A stretch of DNA of 64,000 nt, from the NCBI RefSeq assembly GCF_030247195.1, contig NC_080672.1:85519113-85583112 (forward strand). The letters are read 5' to 3'. Every line of letters begins with the position of its first letter. The first letter of the stretch is position 1. Source of the stretch: Topomyia yanbarensis (taxonomy: Eukaryota; Arthropoda; Insecta; Diptera; Culicidae). Shown here one piece after another: positions 44,726 through 56,738 of this stretch. The translations under genes were made by a program, and so were the position numbers. The notes beneath the pieces were generated by a model, which worked only from the letters and a program-made list of their open reading frames with translations, had not been told where the DNA came from and searched no databases.

Positions 44726-44737
44726 AGTACAGTTCAT
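44726..44737. repeat. SINE target duplication (right), 12 bp
   Basis: AGTACAGTTCAT; see 44432-44443. Confidence 0.9.
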
Positions 44738-45240
44738 GACCCGCTGTACAAAAAGGTAGGCGAACCTTGTCAAAGAGAAGGTAGTTAGGTAGGGCAGACC
44801 CGGTGAAAGTCACCCGATAGGAGTATTAGTTGACATATGTCCTTTTTCCGTCAGCTGTAATGCAAACATTTGCTCTCCAGTATCATCACTGGCTGAAGCA
44901 TGGGGTCTTTAAATCAGCCAACTCCAAGTATCAGCAGGTCCTCGCAATTCAGACTCAAATCGAAAACGTCCCCGTAGACTTCAACTCTGGTATATATACT
45001 CTATACTCCTTCGTTGTGAGCCCGTAGCCAGTAATATCGCTTGCCTGATTCAAACTATTCAAACTTGTCAGGGCGAATTTTCGATATTTCTGTTATAGCC
45101 GAACTCGAGAAATCTGTAACCGATTCAAACACTTTTGATCTTTGGCCCGGAGAAGATCACGTAAGGACCTGTGGCCGAGCATGGATATACCTTGATCCGG
45201 GGAGTCGATTTTGTTTCGACTTTCATCTCTCCTAGAGGCG
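44738..45240 (-). pseudogene. I-clade LINE gag N-terminal part
   Basis: Minus-strand readings, in changing frames: RYIHARPQVL (45190), IENSP, RVYIPELKSTGTF-like codons (45000), then YRVTFTGSALPNYLLFDKVR (44800) and FVQRVMNC ending at the SINE duplication. GSALPN and the VRLP segment match the plus-strand gag at 19190-19260. Gag start not fixed. Confidence 0.55.
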
Positions 45241-46601
45241 AACTATTGTCAGGGGAAGTCGTTTTTGCACGGGCCCGGTGTTATTGTCAGGGATGGGAAG
45301 TGTAGTATTATTGTGGTACTTAACTTGTGTATATAATGGTATCCAGACGGTTTACTAGAAAAAAACACTGCTTTACTACTCATTGGGCTGATAATGGTAA
45401 ATTCGCAGAAACACAAAAGAAGGGAAAACATACTGAAACCTCGACGGGCGCAAGAAAACCTTGGCAGCGGATTATAGCACTATTCTTTTTAACGTTGCAC
45501 TACACGGACTGGAAAGATAGACCGATCGGTTTGAGAGTCACAGAACGAGTTAGTGTTTCTATTTGAGCTGTAAGTTAACAAATAGATAAGAATTATGATG
45601 AATCCAAAAGGTATCAAATCACGAAAAAGTAGGACAGAGCAGAATCAAGCAAAAACTTTTGATTTATTTTTTGTCATTTCTGTTCTTGTTTAGATAGTCG
45701 ACTATGTGCACTTCTTCAGCTTTTAAACTGTGTGTTATAGCCACACAAAGTAGCTACAAACCAGCTGTAGTTAATTAATTAAAGGAGTCTGTACTATTTG
45801 CTTCTTCCGACGAAGATGCCAAAACGAAATTAAAAGATATTTACAAACGTTATCAGAATTGTGCCCTCTCGGTTTCATCGAAGATGTTTTTTCTCGGAAA
45901 AATCTGTAAAAACGAAACAGGAGTTTTTCGGATTTACTATAGTGACCTTTTCTTTACACTGCCATCCGTTGAACGAGCTATTGATGTAAAAATTTCTGTA
46001 AAGAGAGGAAAATATAAAAAGGAAAGAAAAAATGCAATCAAAATAATTAAGTAATAATTTATTTTATAATTGTGTAATGAATGTGTCCAACACTACAATA
46101 TACTGCTATAAAAATCTACCAGCAAATCAACAACAGAGAGGTTTTTTACAAACTAAACTAAGATTATAGATATTTTGTGCAGAAATTTCAGAAATGTTAG
46201 AATGTATTTGTGTTGACGAAATAGAATTTACTAATAATCTATTTCATGTTTTCCGAATTTCATAAATAGTAAACTGTTCCCACTAAATATTCATTCAAAT
46301 GAGTTTTTAAACAATTAATTCAATCATATCATAGGTTATATATAGTAAATATATGATAGAAAACCTATTTAAAAACATTTGATTGCAAGTGAATGTCTTC
46401 TGTTTACAATTTGTTATTTCGCTTTTAGTCACAGTGCCACACAGACAAGGTACTAAATTATTTATTGAGTAAACCTTCAATCAAGTGAGATGTCCCGCTT
46501 GAAAAGGAGTTCATTTTAAGCTGATGAGAACAACTAAAATCGAAACATTTGGTTTGGTTTAGCAAGCCAATGCAAGATGCACTATGCTATATTTTTCCTT
46601 A
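45241..46601. other. No recognised gene
   Basis: AT-rich; the only frames of note (45327-45566) are short and without domains. Confidence 0.4.
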
Positions 46602-47286
46602 GGGGAGAAAAATTTGGGTAAAACTACAAGGGGTTGCACGAACTGTAGACGTAGGACTATACTACTTAATGTAAAATATTTATTTTCTTAGTACTTAGTG
46701 TGTGGGAAAAAACACCCGGACCGGTGAAGAAAAATCAAATTTAGGACAATATAATCACATCTCATGTATAGAACAAGCTTTCTAGTTGCTCTCAAACAGA
46801 TCCTAAAAGTTCAAACACCCATGGATAACCCCAAGTTTGTAGATGTGTTTCGATGCCACAGGATTGTAAAATGGTTAATATTACGTCATGAGAATTCAAT
46901 TCTACCGTGACAATTTTTTTTTGCCTGCAAAATGCCCTGTGTGTATGCAAAGCCCATGATTTGTTGGGATATTAGCATTGATCGGAAAATGCTTTCCAAC
47001 GCTGCGCATTGCATACATACAGGACATTTTGCAGGTCACCAGAAGCTGTTCATTTTACCACCGCCACATGTTCATTTTACCCACTCGCTATAAACATGTC
47101 TCATTTTTGGACATATTTAGAAATCAAGAATCATGTTTGAAAAAATGTATTTATGACGAAGTATTTTTACCAGATATGTACAAAACATGTCTAACAAGAA
47201 ACATAAGGTGATTGTAATATCTCATTCACTTATTAGTTAGAAAATAACGACTTTGCTTAACGTGTTCATTTTACCGCCAGTTCCCC
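46602..47286. mobile_element. Possible TA-flanked MITE with internal foldback
   Basis: Left TA then GGGGAGAAAAATTTGGGTAAAA; right TTTTACCGCCAGTTCCCC then TA. The inverted match is partial. Inside, 46922-46955 and 47000-47035 pair as a hairpin (CCTGCAAAATGCCCTGTGTG and its complement), and TTCATTTTACC recurs three times near the right end. The GGGGAA ends recall the element at 62375-62797. Confidence 0.35.
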
Positions 47287-50200
47287 TACCTACCAACACA
47301 TTCGCATTGAACATTGAACCCAAGCGTACAATGCAAAATGAGTCAACGCTGATGATGATGGGTAGAGCGAAAGAGACAACTAGTACCACCACCACTATTA
47401 GCGCATTTCACCAAAATTCCACGCGGCCTTTCCCCATCTGTCATAATATCGTGATTTTGCATACCGAAGGGCTGAATGATAACACATTTTGTTCCAAAAA
47501 ACAGCCCTGCGTTATGCAACACTTTGTGCAGGTTCATTATACCAGTTGCAAGTGGGGCCAAATTCACCAAGTTCCGTAAAATTCCTTTTAAATTACAGAA
47601 ATGCTTAGATGAGCTAAACTAATTAATCAAATCCTGTTTTAAAAACTGTCCTTGCGTTTATACCAAAATGGGAAGCTTATTACTACCACTACATTACTTA
47701 ATTTCAAGCGCAAATAGCAAATACATGTGCTAGTTAAACCAAAAATTTACTGGCAACATTACAGCGGCATTTAGGAAGCAGTTAGAGCGGTCGCCTGTTA
47801 GACGACACAGGGTAGCGTCCCTCCACAGCCAGTGTAACGGACTTCTAGCTCAGCTACACTGGCTGTAAAAAACACAGCGCAGTGATCTGCTTCGCCAGCC
47901 GTTCAACAGGGAACTGAGCGTGTCTGGCCAAGTCCGTTCTTTAAATAGTCGATGATGCCGTCATTCATAGAAGCGTTGCGCGCTAGGTACACCAATCCGT
48001 CGTACAGGGCTTGGGAAGCGCTATCTTCTGTGTGTTAATGCGCGATATTTTGACAAGGTTGTATATTATTTAATTTTTTAATGCTATGATATCAAAAATC
48101 TTTGGGTTTATCTATTGGAATCTATTCTTAGAAGTATTTCGGGGCGATTTGGGCAAAAAAATGAAAATTTATCGTGAGATGGCTGAATCACATGCGTTTA
48201 AAATTGGACCACTTCTCGTTACATACCATTTTTGTAGAATTTGCAGAGTGCACCCCCATATCGAAAACAAAGACGTAGTCCTACGTCAAAAACTAATTTT
48301 TCTCCACTATGAAGAAAATTGTTTAAAACCACTTGTGCGTTAAAAGCTCAAAATCTATAACTAAATTAGTTATGAAATTTTTGGTCCGACTTCGTCTCAT
48401 CAATAGTGTTGTCGTTTTTTGTAGCCAGCGTCAATCCAGCGCTAGCTTAGTCCTGCACTAAGCGTCGTATTCTTATGAGTATGTCGTGTCAACTGTCTGA
48501 CAGTTTTTCGTATTTTTAAACTAATCATTACCGTTGACAATAGGAACAAAGTTGAAATAGTCTCGACACCTTATATTTGTATATTTCAATTTGTAACAGC
48601 GTATCAAAGCTTTCATTGGTGCTACAACCACTCAGTTCAGAGTTACGAGTTGAATCGCCTTTGCTTATGCAAAATAAGATGATGGACGGAAAGACGGGTG
48701 GTTTCGAATTTCTATTTTGCTTCATATGTTTTGGATGTACACTCGAGTCAAGTTTTACGCAATGTTTAACGACGCGTTATATTTGAATAATTTATTTTCA
48801 TTCTGTAGCTTTTAATATCATCGTGAAGGGTTTTTAGGCGGTATGCAGCAACCGTGTACAAATCATCCACATTTGCATTTTTTTTTTTGGCTGCTTTGAT
48901 CCGGTAAATTGGAACGTTAATCAAGATTTGATAAAATACTATTTTCGATAGTACGGTGACAGTTGTACCAAATACAAGTTTGTATTTGGTTGTACTCACT
49001 GTAAACATACGTTTCACGGCAGCTCAATTTGCCACAATGGAAGAAAGCTACTCTGTATGAGGTCAGCGTTATTTACTTCGGTAAGCTTTAATTCACGAAC
49101 GTGAGAGCACGCTTCATCACTCCCGCGGGGGATCAGAGTTGCAGCACAGCTCGGAGTGGCGGCTGACGTTCTTGGTTGTGGTCAGTCGATGTGGGTGGTA
49201 TAATGGAAAAAGAAACGAAAACAGTTTCTTTTCTTAGACAAAGGAAATGTCTGGAGACGGCCGAGCGAAATACAGACTGAAGCGACCAGGCGAAATTATC
49301 TCGATGATTTGGCGATAATTTGTTTGTTTGTTTTTAATTAGTTAATAGATAACATCTAGCAATTTATTTCAGAAGCACTTCGAAACGATACAACTTTGTG
49401 TACCGGTGCAAATTTTATGCAATGCCGTGTGAAGGACGAGAGTGCCAGCAGTGATGACCTAGAGATGGAACATTTGACATCGTTTAAAAGGTTCGTTCCC
49501 TTTCTAATTTACCGTTAACGTTACGACTCCAGTACAGTTCGGGTCGTCATGATGGAAGGTACGACATACAGAGCTTCCGAGCGGTTATTCAAGCGATGTC
49601 GTGGTATGCCGACGCTCAACCCGAATCCGGTATTATGGCAAAATATTTAACTACATCATCTGTTGATAATTATCCCTTTTCTTAATTATTTTAGCTACTT
49701 ACAATCTTGATTTATAACGGAACTTGATACAAAAAATACGTTGAGATTTTTATCCCGATTACTCATCAATTGCCCGGAGTACTAACTATACACAATGGAC
49801 TCGATCATCACGATGGAATATTTCGAAACATAGTATCCATTCAGTCTGATTCAAGTCGCGTGCATCTGTTCCCATATCGCGCAAATCGGATATCTATTGC
49901 AGCCTTCGAATCCATTGCCAATTGAGAGCTGTATCCAGATACATCCAGATATAACCGCGTAGCTCTATCGGGATTTCGAAAAACGCGGCGCAAGTGTTCC
50001 ACAGGTCAACAGTCGAATCAATGCCATACAATTGTCAATATGTGTATCCGGCATCTGTCACCGTCACACCGAGGATTAATTGGATCCAAACCCTGCACAA
50101 AATAAAGAATAAAGAGTATTTGCTAATGGATGCGATTAAAATAATATTCAAACCGTAAATTCTTAAGTGACTGCAATAAAGACGCACTTTCAATCTTCTA

Positions 50201-51394
50201 GTTTTAGTTTGGAATAGCTTGTCTGCTTCGGGGCAGACCCCAAACTCGTGAGCAACTTTTTTGTACAGATGGGCATGATAATAATGGTTGATCCTGGAAA
50301 TATACACATAACCAGTACGATTATGGATCGAAGAAACTCCCAGACTGTTCGAGTATAATTTATTTTTCAGTTTCGATGTTTAGTGCACACTCGTAGTAAG
50401 TACCAACTATTCTGAGCTGAGATAACTCCTTTAAATTTGACTTTTTTAAACTCTATAAAATATATAGTAGGCTTTTTTATGACAAGCGCCATTTAGCACA
50501 TTCAGAGAAAAAAGATTTTTAAAGAATGCGATTGAATAGCTTGAGACATTTAAATGGTATAAACAAAGAATACAATTGATGCTTCTATCTATTCTGTATT
50601 AATCTGTCAAATTTTACGAAGATCGGTTGACTATGTTGCGAGTTTTTACTATAAATGTAAACAAAAGTCGCGCTCACACGCATTAATGACAAAATTTGTA
50701 TGGCGTGTCATAATCGTGCATGGAAAATTTTCCATAGAAAAAAATCACCAATTATTAACTTTTATTCATATCTTTGGCTTCATTTCGTCTATAAACAACC
50801 TGCTAGATGCATTTTTAAGAAAATGAGTCAGAGAATCTAGCAAAATAGTTATTTTTGGTTACAGTGTTGCCAAATATCCTATATTTTCAATTTAAAACTT
50901 AAACTGCATTTTTCTCATAATGCGTGTATTTTTGTTTTGAAAATGATTATGCCATTGTGTTTCTCGGATAGTTTTACATATAAAAACAACTTATACATCA
51001 AAATAACTTGAGCCAATCACTATACACAGTTATTTGAAGCAAAAAATTAAAAATTTCTCAGCGCGTTTCTCGCTATATCTTAGTAACCAAGCAAAATATC
51101 AAAATTCTGAAAACACCACTTTGTAGAGATTTTTTAGACAAGTATTGTGGCATATCTAACTCAGTTTACCCCAAAATGGCGTTTGTCAAAAGATAGCACA
51201 ACAGCGGCGATATACCAATGCAAACCGCTGCAGCGCGCTGGCCAATTCAGACTCCCAGCAGATTTTCAACCATGGAAAAACTGCGAAAAGCACAAATAAA
51301 TATCTGCTCTTTATTCAGGTTGTAGGAATATATTAATAAGCCTTGGTCGCATTTACGAATATTCCGGTTTGCTGGGTTTCGTATGGCAGAGGAT
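47287..51394. other. No recognised gene; minor inverted repeats
   Basis: AT-rich. A 12-bp stem (ACAGCCAGTGTA at 47825-47836 with TACACTGGCTGT at 47855-47866) and a pair TGACAAGCGCCATTT (50480) with AAATGGCGTTTGTCA (51174), which may bound a 700-bp MITE. Frames such as 48086-48343 lack domains. Confidence 0.35.
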
Positions 51395-51585
51395 TAATAA
51401 GTTCTTGCATTTGTTGCAAGAATCGCTTGCAATTCTAGTAGGACCTTCTTGCATATGACCCAAGTATTTCTTGTATACGTTCCAAAAATTTCTTACATGT
51501 TTTAAATTTCTTGTATCTGTTGCAAGAATTTCTTGCAAGCGCTACGAAAATTTCAAAAATGTTTTGCAAGAACTTATTTCACGCA
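51395..51585. repeat. Palindromic 22-bp array, left part
   Basis: Degenerate tandem units of the type TTGCAAGAATTTCTTGCATT (unit near 22 bp). The core TGCAAGAATTTCTTGCA is almost its own reverse complement. The array is interrupted by a SINE at 51586 and resumes at 52262. Confidence 0.75.
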
Positions 51586-51750
51586 GGGGATAGGCGTAGC
51601 GTATTGGTAAATCGATTGCCTTGTACGCAGCGCACCTGGGTTCGAGTCCCGACCCCGCACATAGGGTTAGAAATTTTTCATAAGAGATTTTTGTAACCCG
51701 AAGAGGTCTATAGAGGTTAAAACCTTTATAATCGAAATAAAAAAAAACCG
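51586..51750 (+). mobile_element. tRNA-headed SINE, Feilai-like, second copy
   Basis: Same family as 11194-11350: head GGCGTAGCGTATTGGTAAAT, box B GGTTCGAGTCC, CTTGTAC loop, then ATAGGGTTAGAAATTTTTCA, GTAACCCGAAGAGG, GGTTAAAACC and an A tail. No clear target duplication remains. Confidence 0.8.
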
Positions 51751-51898
51751 TTTTAATCCACATAGTGGTGTAATTGTTCCTTTTTCATTTATCCAAACTA
51801 CGATTCTATTAGATATTCAGTGCGATTTACACATACGTACAATGAATCGACAGCTACGAACTTGAGTTGCTATGTGTCGACGCTGAACCACTTGAAAC

Positions 51899-52168
51899 CA
51901 GCGGCGGATCCAGAAGGAGGGTTCGGGAGTTTGGACCCCGCCAAAAATTTTCAACTTGTTAAGAAATTTTATATTAGTCTCTCAACTCAAAATCATTTCA
52001 AACCAAATTTTTCATTGGTTTTTCAGACCCACTAGGAAAGTTAATTCTAGAGGAATTAGAAAATTTTATTCGCGTGGTGTGGTACGTGCTGAGGGAAGGG
52101 CGGTTTAGGGATGGGTGGTGAGTGATGTGGGGGGTGCCCCTTACCGTATCGCCCTAACTACGACCCTG
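51899..52168. mobile_element. Possible hAT-like MITE, 270 bp
   Basis: Left CAGCGGCGGATCCAGAAGG, right end read inward CAGGGTCGTAGTTAGGGCG, both leading into purine-rich G runs. Flanks do not give a clean 8-bp duplication, so tentative. Confidence 0.3.
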
Positions 52169-52261
52169 TTAAAATACAGAAAACCTATGCAAGTCAAAAA
52201 AAAATTGGCCGGGATTAGGTTGACGATGTTCAGAGTGATTGCATAACCTTTCTACAGGAGA

Positions 52262-52990
52262 AAGGCAAAAACTTATTGCAAATATTGCAAGAATTTCCTG
52301 CATTTGTCGCAAGGATTCCCTGCAAGCGGCGCAGGATTTTTGTGAAATTATTGCAAGAAATTCTTGCATTTGATGCATGAATTGCTTTTTCTGTAAGGAT
52401 TTCTAGCAATTGTTGCAAGAATTTATTTTTGCGATGGCTGCAAAAAATTTGGGTATATTTTGCAAGAAATTCTTGCAATTGTTGTTTTTTGCAAGATGTT
52501 ATTGCATTTGTTGTAAGAATTTCTATCATCTGCTGCATGAACTTTTAGCAGCTGCTGCAAGAATTTCTTGCATGAATTGCAACGCTTTCTTGCAAGCTTT
52601 GCAAATAAATCTTGCATGTGTTGCAAGAATTTCTTGTAGGCGTTATAAGTGATGTCAGGTTTAGCTTGGAAGTGTTGCAACAAAAACTTGCATTTGATGA
52701 AAGAATTTCTTGCATTTGCATTCTTGTAATTTCATGCAAATGTTGTAAGAATTTCTTGGATTTTTTGAATGGATTCCTCCTGGTGTTCATCAAAAGGATT
52801 ACTTGCAAGGATTGCAAGAATTTTTTGCATTTAATCCATGAATTTCTTGTATCTACCGCAATAATTTCTTGCATGTGTCGCAAGACAGTCATGCATGTGT
52901 TGCAAAAACTACTGGAAATTGTTGCTAGAACTCTTACGAGTTGAAGATTTTTTACAAGTGCAACAACAAATACAACGAATTATAGCAACA
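52262..52990. repeat. Palindromic 22-bp array, right part
   Basis: About 30 degenerate units around TTGCAAGAATTTCTTGCATTTG with variants (TGCTGCAAGAATTT, TTGTAAGAATTTC). Best-preserved pairs lie near 52550-52640. Because the unit is near-palindromic, both strands give long frames with the repeated peptides LQEFLA and ARNSC; these are not genes. Confidence 0.8.
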
Positions 52991-53855
52991 CTTGCAGAAA
53001 ATGCTTGCAACGGCAGAACAAAACATTTTGGTGTAAGTTTGGGGATATCGTCTAACTGGCTGCATGTTGGTGTCAGTTGCAGACGAGTGGAACAGGAAAA
53101 ATTCAAATCCAATATCTAGAATCAAGAGTATCGAGGGCTTTTTTAAATCTAAGACAATAGCTCCCACAACATTGTTAGATTCAATGTTATTGATGATATC
53201 TTCTATGAGTTACATAACAGCGATACTACATCCATGTCTGTATCTGAGCATAGTAATCGGTAATTAGCAACCTCTCGATCCAGTGTGCATTGTCTCAAGA
53301 ATGAAGGAAACATTGCATCTATTCCTGCCATTATGACCAAAGTTGATGAAAAAGCGGGGGTCTGATTCAATATCGCGGTCGTTGACTTTAAATTTTGTTC
53401 CATACGACCGCGTCGTCGTGTGGTGGAATATCTTTTGAAGTTAAAAATTGATTCTATACAGAAAAAAATATTTTATAATTTTACATTTATTTTCATGCAA
53501 ATATTTGGAGCATGAATGTAAATTAAATTTCACTATAAATACACAAGACTTGTCGTGCTTTCCTCAACGAATTTTATTATAATTCTACACAATTACAGTT
53601 TCATTAAACGAAAAATCAATTCATTTCAATGTATTTTTATTCCAATATTGCTGTAAAATAAATAACATGTAATATCACACGAATGGAAGTGTAAAATTAA
53701 AGGCTTTTTGATGCTCCAATTGAATGCATGATTTTATCTTAATTTTCAATCAAATTTTTTATTCAAGTTTTGGATGTTTACATTCATTGTATTGATTTAC
53801 ATGTCGTTTAATTTTCATTATTGTGTTGATGTGTACACTGACGGCAGTCGCTAAT
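52991..53855. other. No recognised gene
   Basis: AT-rich spacer between the array and a hAT element. Confidence 0.4.
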
Positions 53856-53863
53856 CTTCAGCG

Positions 53864-54239
53864 CAGGGATGCCAGATACAGAGATTAATCTGTGCTTCAC
53901 AGATGTAAGTAGCAAACGAAAGAGAAAAATATTTTTTTTCATTATCTGCTGTAAACTATATTCGGCCAGTAACGGTTTGTCCAGAATTTCCTTTCATTGA
54001 GAATTTTGACAGTTGTCTTTTACGCCGTAATCACATGTTTGTCTAAAACTGCACAGATATCCACAGTTTTCTGTTTTAATGCACAGACTAGCACAGATTT
54101 CTTAATTTTTTATCTCGCGCTGAATTTTTGTCTTGAACAAAAACCAAAAAAGCTCGCCACTTGTTGCTTTGAGACAAATTTGCCCAGATTTTAAAATGGA
54201 CTACGCACCGATTTCAAGAAATATGACCTGGCATCCCTG
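53864..54239. mobile_element. hAT-type element, 376 bp
   Basis: Left end CAGGGATGCCAGATAC, right end read inward CAGGGATGCCAGGTCA, a classic hAT terminus. Flanks are CTTCAGCG (53856-53863) and CTTCAGCA (54240-54247), an 8-bp duplication with one mismatch. It contains ACAGAT-rich subterminal sequence and, in its middle, a half copy of the palindromic MITE family. Confidence 0.85.
53918..54046 (+). repeat. Half copy of the palindromic MITE family
   Basis: Corresponds to the loop and right arm of the element at 27581-27817: GAGAAAAATATTTTTT, then CCAGTAACGGTTTGTCC, TTTTGACAGTTG, GCCGTAATCACATGTTTG. The left arm is absent. Confidence 0.75.
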
Positions 54240-54532
54240 CTTCAGCATCATCACCTGTGTGATACAGCACTGATAATATATCATGCAGTATATACAGGGT
54301 TGGCTAAGATGGCACTTTGGTATTAGTAAGATGAATCTTACGTGAGTGGTGTTTAGTGATATCAGAATAAATCAACTTGCTTTTGTCATACCGTTCGTTC
54401 CGCTCTCATTGAATCGTGTGAACGCTATGACGTCGAGTCATTGTGCTTCTGGATTGTTTACATGTTTTTGGTTTCCAACGTTAGCAAACCATGTGATCTG
54501 CCACACCTATTCATACCACATTGATAATAACC

Positions 54533-55098
54533 GTAAAACGGGGTAGCTTTGATCACCGGGGTAAGTTTGATCAAATCAGACTTTTTTCAGTAACGTACGA
54601 TAAGATGATTTCCTCCAACAAAATCATCGAAACAAAAAACAAAGCATATTCTAAACATGTCCAGCATCTATTGGCAACAATTATTTCGTTATTTAATGCA
54701 TCTTTAATGAACACAAATTCAAATTGAAAATGATGCAACTCTCATGCATCGTTTCAATCTGTTCAAACAATCCCTTGCATATTAATAAAATTAATAAACT
54801 TCAATCGAACTGATCATTTTTTTAGAAAACGTAAATATTTTTGTCCAATTTGTTTTATTTTAAAAATTCATTTTAAAAATTCGATATTTTTGTTTTGTTT
54901 TACTATTTAATTTCGACCTTTTTTCCTGAAAAAGTTCGATAAGTCAGTGTTTTCCTTCTACGCAATTTTGTTTTCGTTAGAGACGTCACAATATCGGGCC
55001 ATGAAATTACCTGCAGAATGCAATTTTCATAAGATTTCAAGCGTTATCTTCTATTTCGATACACATATTTTGCTGATCAAAGTAACCCCGAAAACAAG
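54533..55098. mobile_element. Inverted-repeat element, about 0.57 kb
   Basis: Left end AAACGGGGTAGCTTTGATCA followed by CCGGGGTAAGTTTGATCA; right end, read inward, TTTCGGGGTTACTTTGATCA. AT-rich interior without coding. A non-autonomous DNA element is likely, class unknown. Confidence 0.5.
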
Positions 55099-55707
55099 GA
55101 ATATTAATTTACAACGAAATAATTTTATTTTTATAGTAAACCGAAATAAACAATTCGAATACTTTTAATCTATGGGAACCAGTACTTGTTTTAAAAATGC
55201 AAACTGTTACATCTACTTGAATTGAAGACTTGACTACTTGAAGATCAATGTTCTCCCATTTTACGGTACAACATATTAGTAGTAAGATTCGGTTCACCGG
55301 ACAACGAAAAAAGGGGTTAAAATGAAAGCACTGAAAACTGACATACAAGAAAACTTTTCAATGTGTGTAAGAAATTAAACTGTCGTGTTGTAATGCTACC
55401 AGCAAGTAGCAACTTGCCACTAGCCGGCGCTACAATCGGTCAGCAAACGCTAAACGGGCGTTGCGTGCAAACTTGGATACAATACTGATTGATGCATGCG
55501 AACCTGTATGCGTTGGTGATCTTCAACGTGTTTTCATTAAAATGTTTACACAGGTTTATCAGGAAAGTTTGTTCTAGCTTATATGTCTGTTCTATGTGGT
55601 GAAAGTAAAAGAGTCTCAAGGAATAGGGTGTCAAAATCGAAGTTGTGTCACCTCGAGTCTTCACGTCACATTATACACCATTTCTTCTGAAGACGTAAAC
55701 AGTAAAG
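55099..55707. other. No recognised feature
   Basis: AT-rich spacer; a minus-strand frame at 55440-55664 shows no domain. Confidence 0.4.
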
Positions 55708-55794
55708 CCAGATAGTGGAGTCACCTGCTGGCGTCGGTATTTGGCCTCGTAGCAGAAATAGGCCGATAGAAAATAAACTGAAGAAGAGGAAGAA
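55708..55794 (+). mobile_element. SINE 3' fragment (family of 44444-44725)
   Basis: CCAGATAGTGGAGTCACCTG, CTGGCGTCGGTATTTGGCCT, AGAAATAGGCCGATAGAAAA and a GAA-rich tail match the 3' third of the SINE at 44444-44725 in the opposite orientation. Confidence 0.8.
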
Positions 55795-56127
55795 TTTTAT
55801 TTGATCATAGTTGCTAATTTTAGCGTCCGAATCCTGTTGCATACCAAATCCTCAAGCTAACGATCCGGTTCCGATAATGGCATCCTGGTAGGCCATTGGT
55901 TCTCTGCCATCAAATTTATCAACGCTCTTTCTAAAGGGAACGAGATGGTTGCTAGTAGCAGCGTGTATATGTATCGCAAATCTCGAAACAAATTATAATT
56001 TGGCAGTATCCGGGAAAGTGTGACAGATAAAGTGATCGAACTTGACACGCATTGGAAAGGACAAAGGATTGATAGTAGCGATAGGGTAAAGATTACGCAC
56101 TGCTGATCACAATTGCTAGTAGAAGCC

Positions 56128-56738
56128 TATAAATATCTGCTGGGGACATTATGTTGCGGAGTTCGGTTTAAATTTAGTCGCAGTAAACATTCATTTCGGT
56201 CGTTCGATAGTATGTGAATGTTTTGATGAAGTTTTCGTGAAAATTAGCGGGTCAAGGGAGTTTGCACAACCAGTTTCACCGCTAAGTGAATTTTGCATCT
56301 TTTAGAAAAATTTGAAGTTTTAGCGGAAAGGATTTATAGCGAGTCGTTTTGACGTGTTCGATACCCAGTCAGATTGTTCAAGAATCCAGTGCAGAGCTTG
56401 ACCACTCTTAGAACAGTGAGCTAATGTGAACGGATTACGGATATTTTACCGAATGCCATTTTGCCGTAGGGCTTTACACTGACTTTCGTTTTATCTAAAA
56501 GGTTACTTCGGCGAAATAAGTAATGTTGATCAGAACGCTGTGAAGAATTGTGTATTGTGGAATCGTCGAACATTACACTATTACATCGGACTCCACGCGC
56601 CAATTTATTTAGCTGCCTTTGCCGCCGGGTTTTGTAGTGCGTTATCAAAGACACCATTATCGAGAGGATTTATAACTCATCTCTTTTTGTTATATATGTG
56701 AATTATTATTGAAAACAGCGCATTGATCTTGCAAAGGT
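56128..56738 (+). promoter_or_regulatory. Candidate TATA promoter and first exon
   Basis: TATAAATA at 56128-56135, a possible initiator TTCGGTT about 35 bases on, a 570-base stretch without repeats, and a strong splice donor AAAG|GTAAGA at 56737/56738. There is no long frame, so the exon would be 5' UTR. Surrounding 56000-57370 is single-copy in this window. Motif inference only. Confidence 0.3.

Larger units (their letters stand above)
37331..45240 (-). mobile_element. I-clade LINE, RT-deleted, twice interrupted
   Basis: Minus-strand element running from about 45240 (gag start) to about 37331 (3' end), interrupted by an L1/Tx1-like LINE (39712 to about 44105) and a SINE (44444-44725). Parts in order: gag N-terminus, gag zinc knuckles, [L1-like LINE], gag C-terminus, endonuclease, linker, then straight to the end of RNase H and C-terminus. 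The reverse transcriptase and most of RNase H are missing by internal deletion near 38240. Confidence 0.7.

Noticed and set aside
47774..47900. tRNA-like appearance around GCGGTCGCCTGTTAGACG
   Set aside because: Stems do not close into a cloverleaf and box B is absent; only a 12-bp hairpin is supported.
52230..52892. Several 70-115 codon frames on both strands
   Set aside because: They arise from the palindromic 22-bp array; the repeated LQEFLA and ARNSC words appear on both strands.
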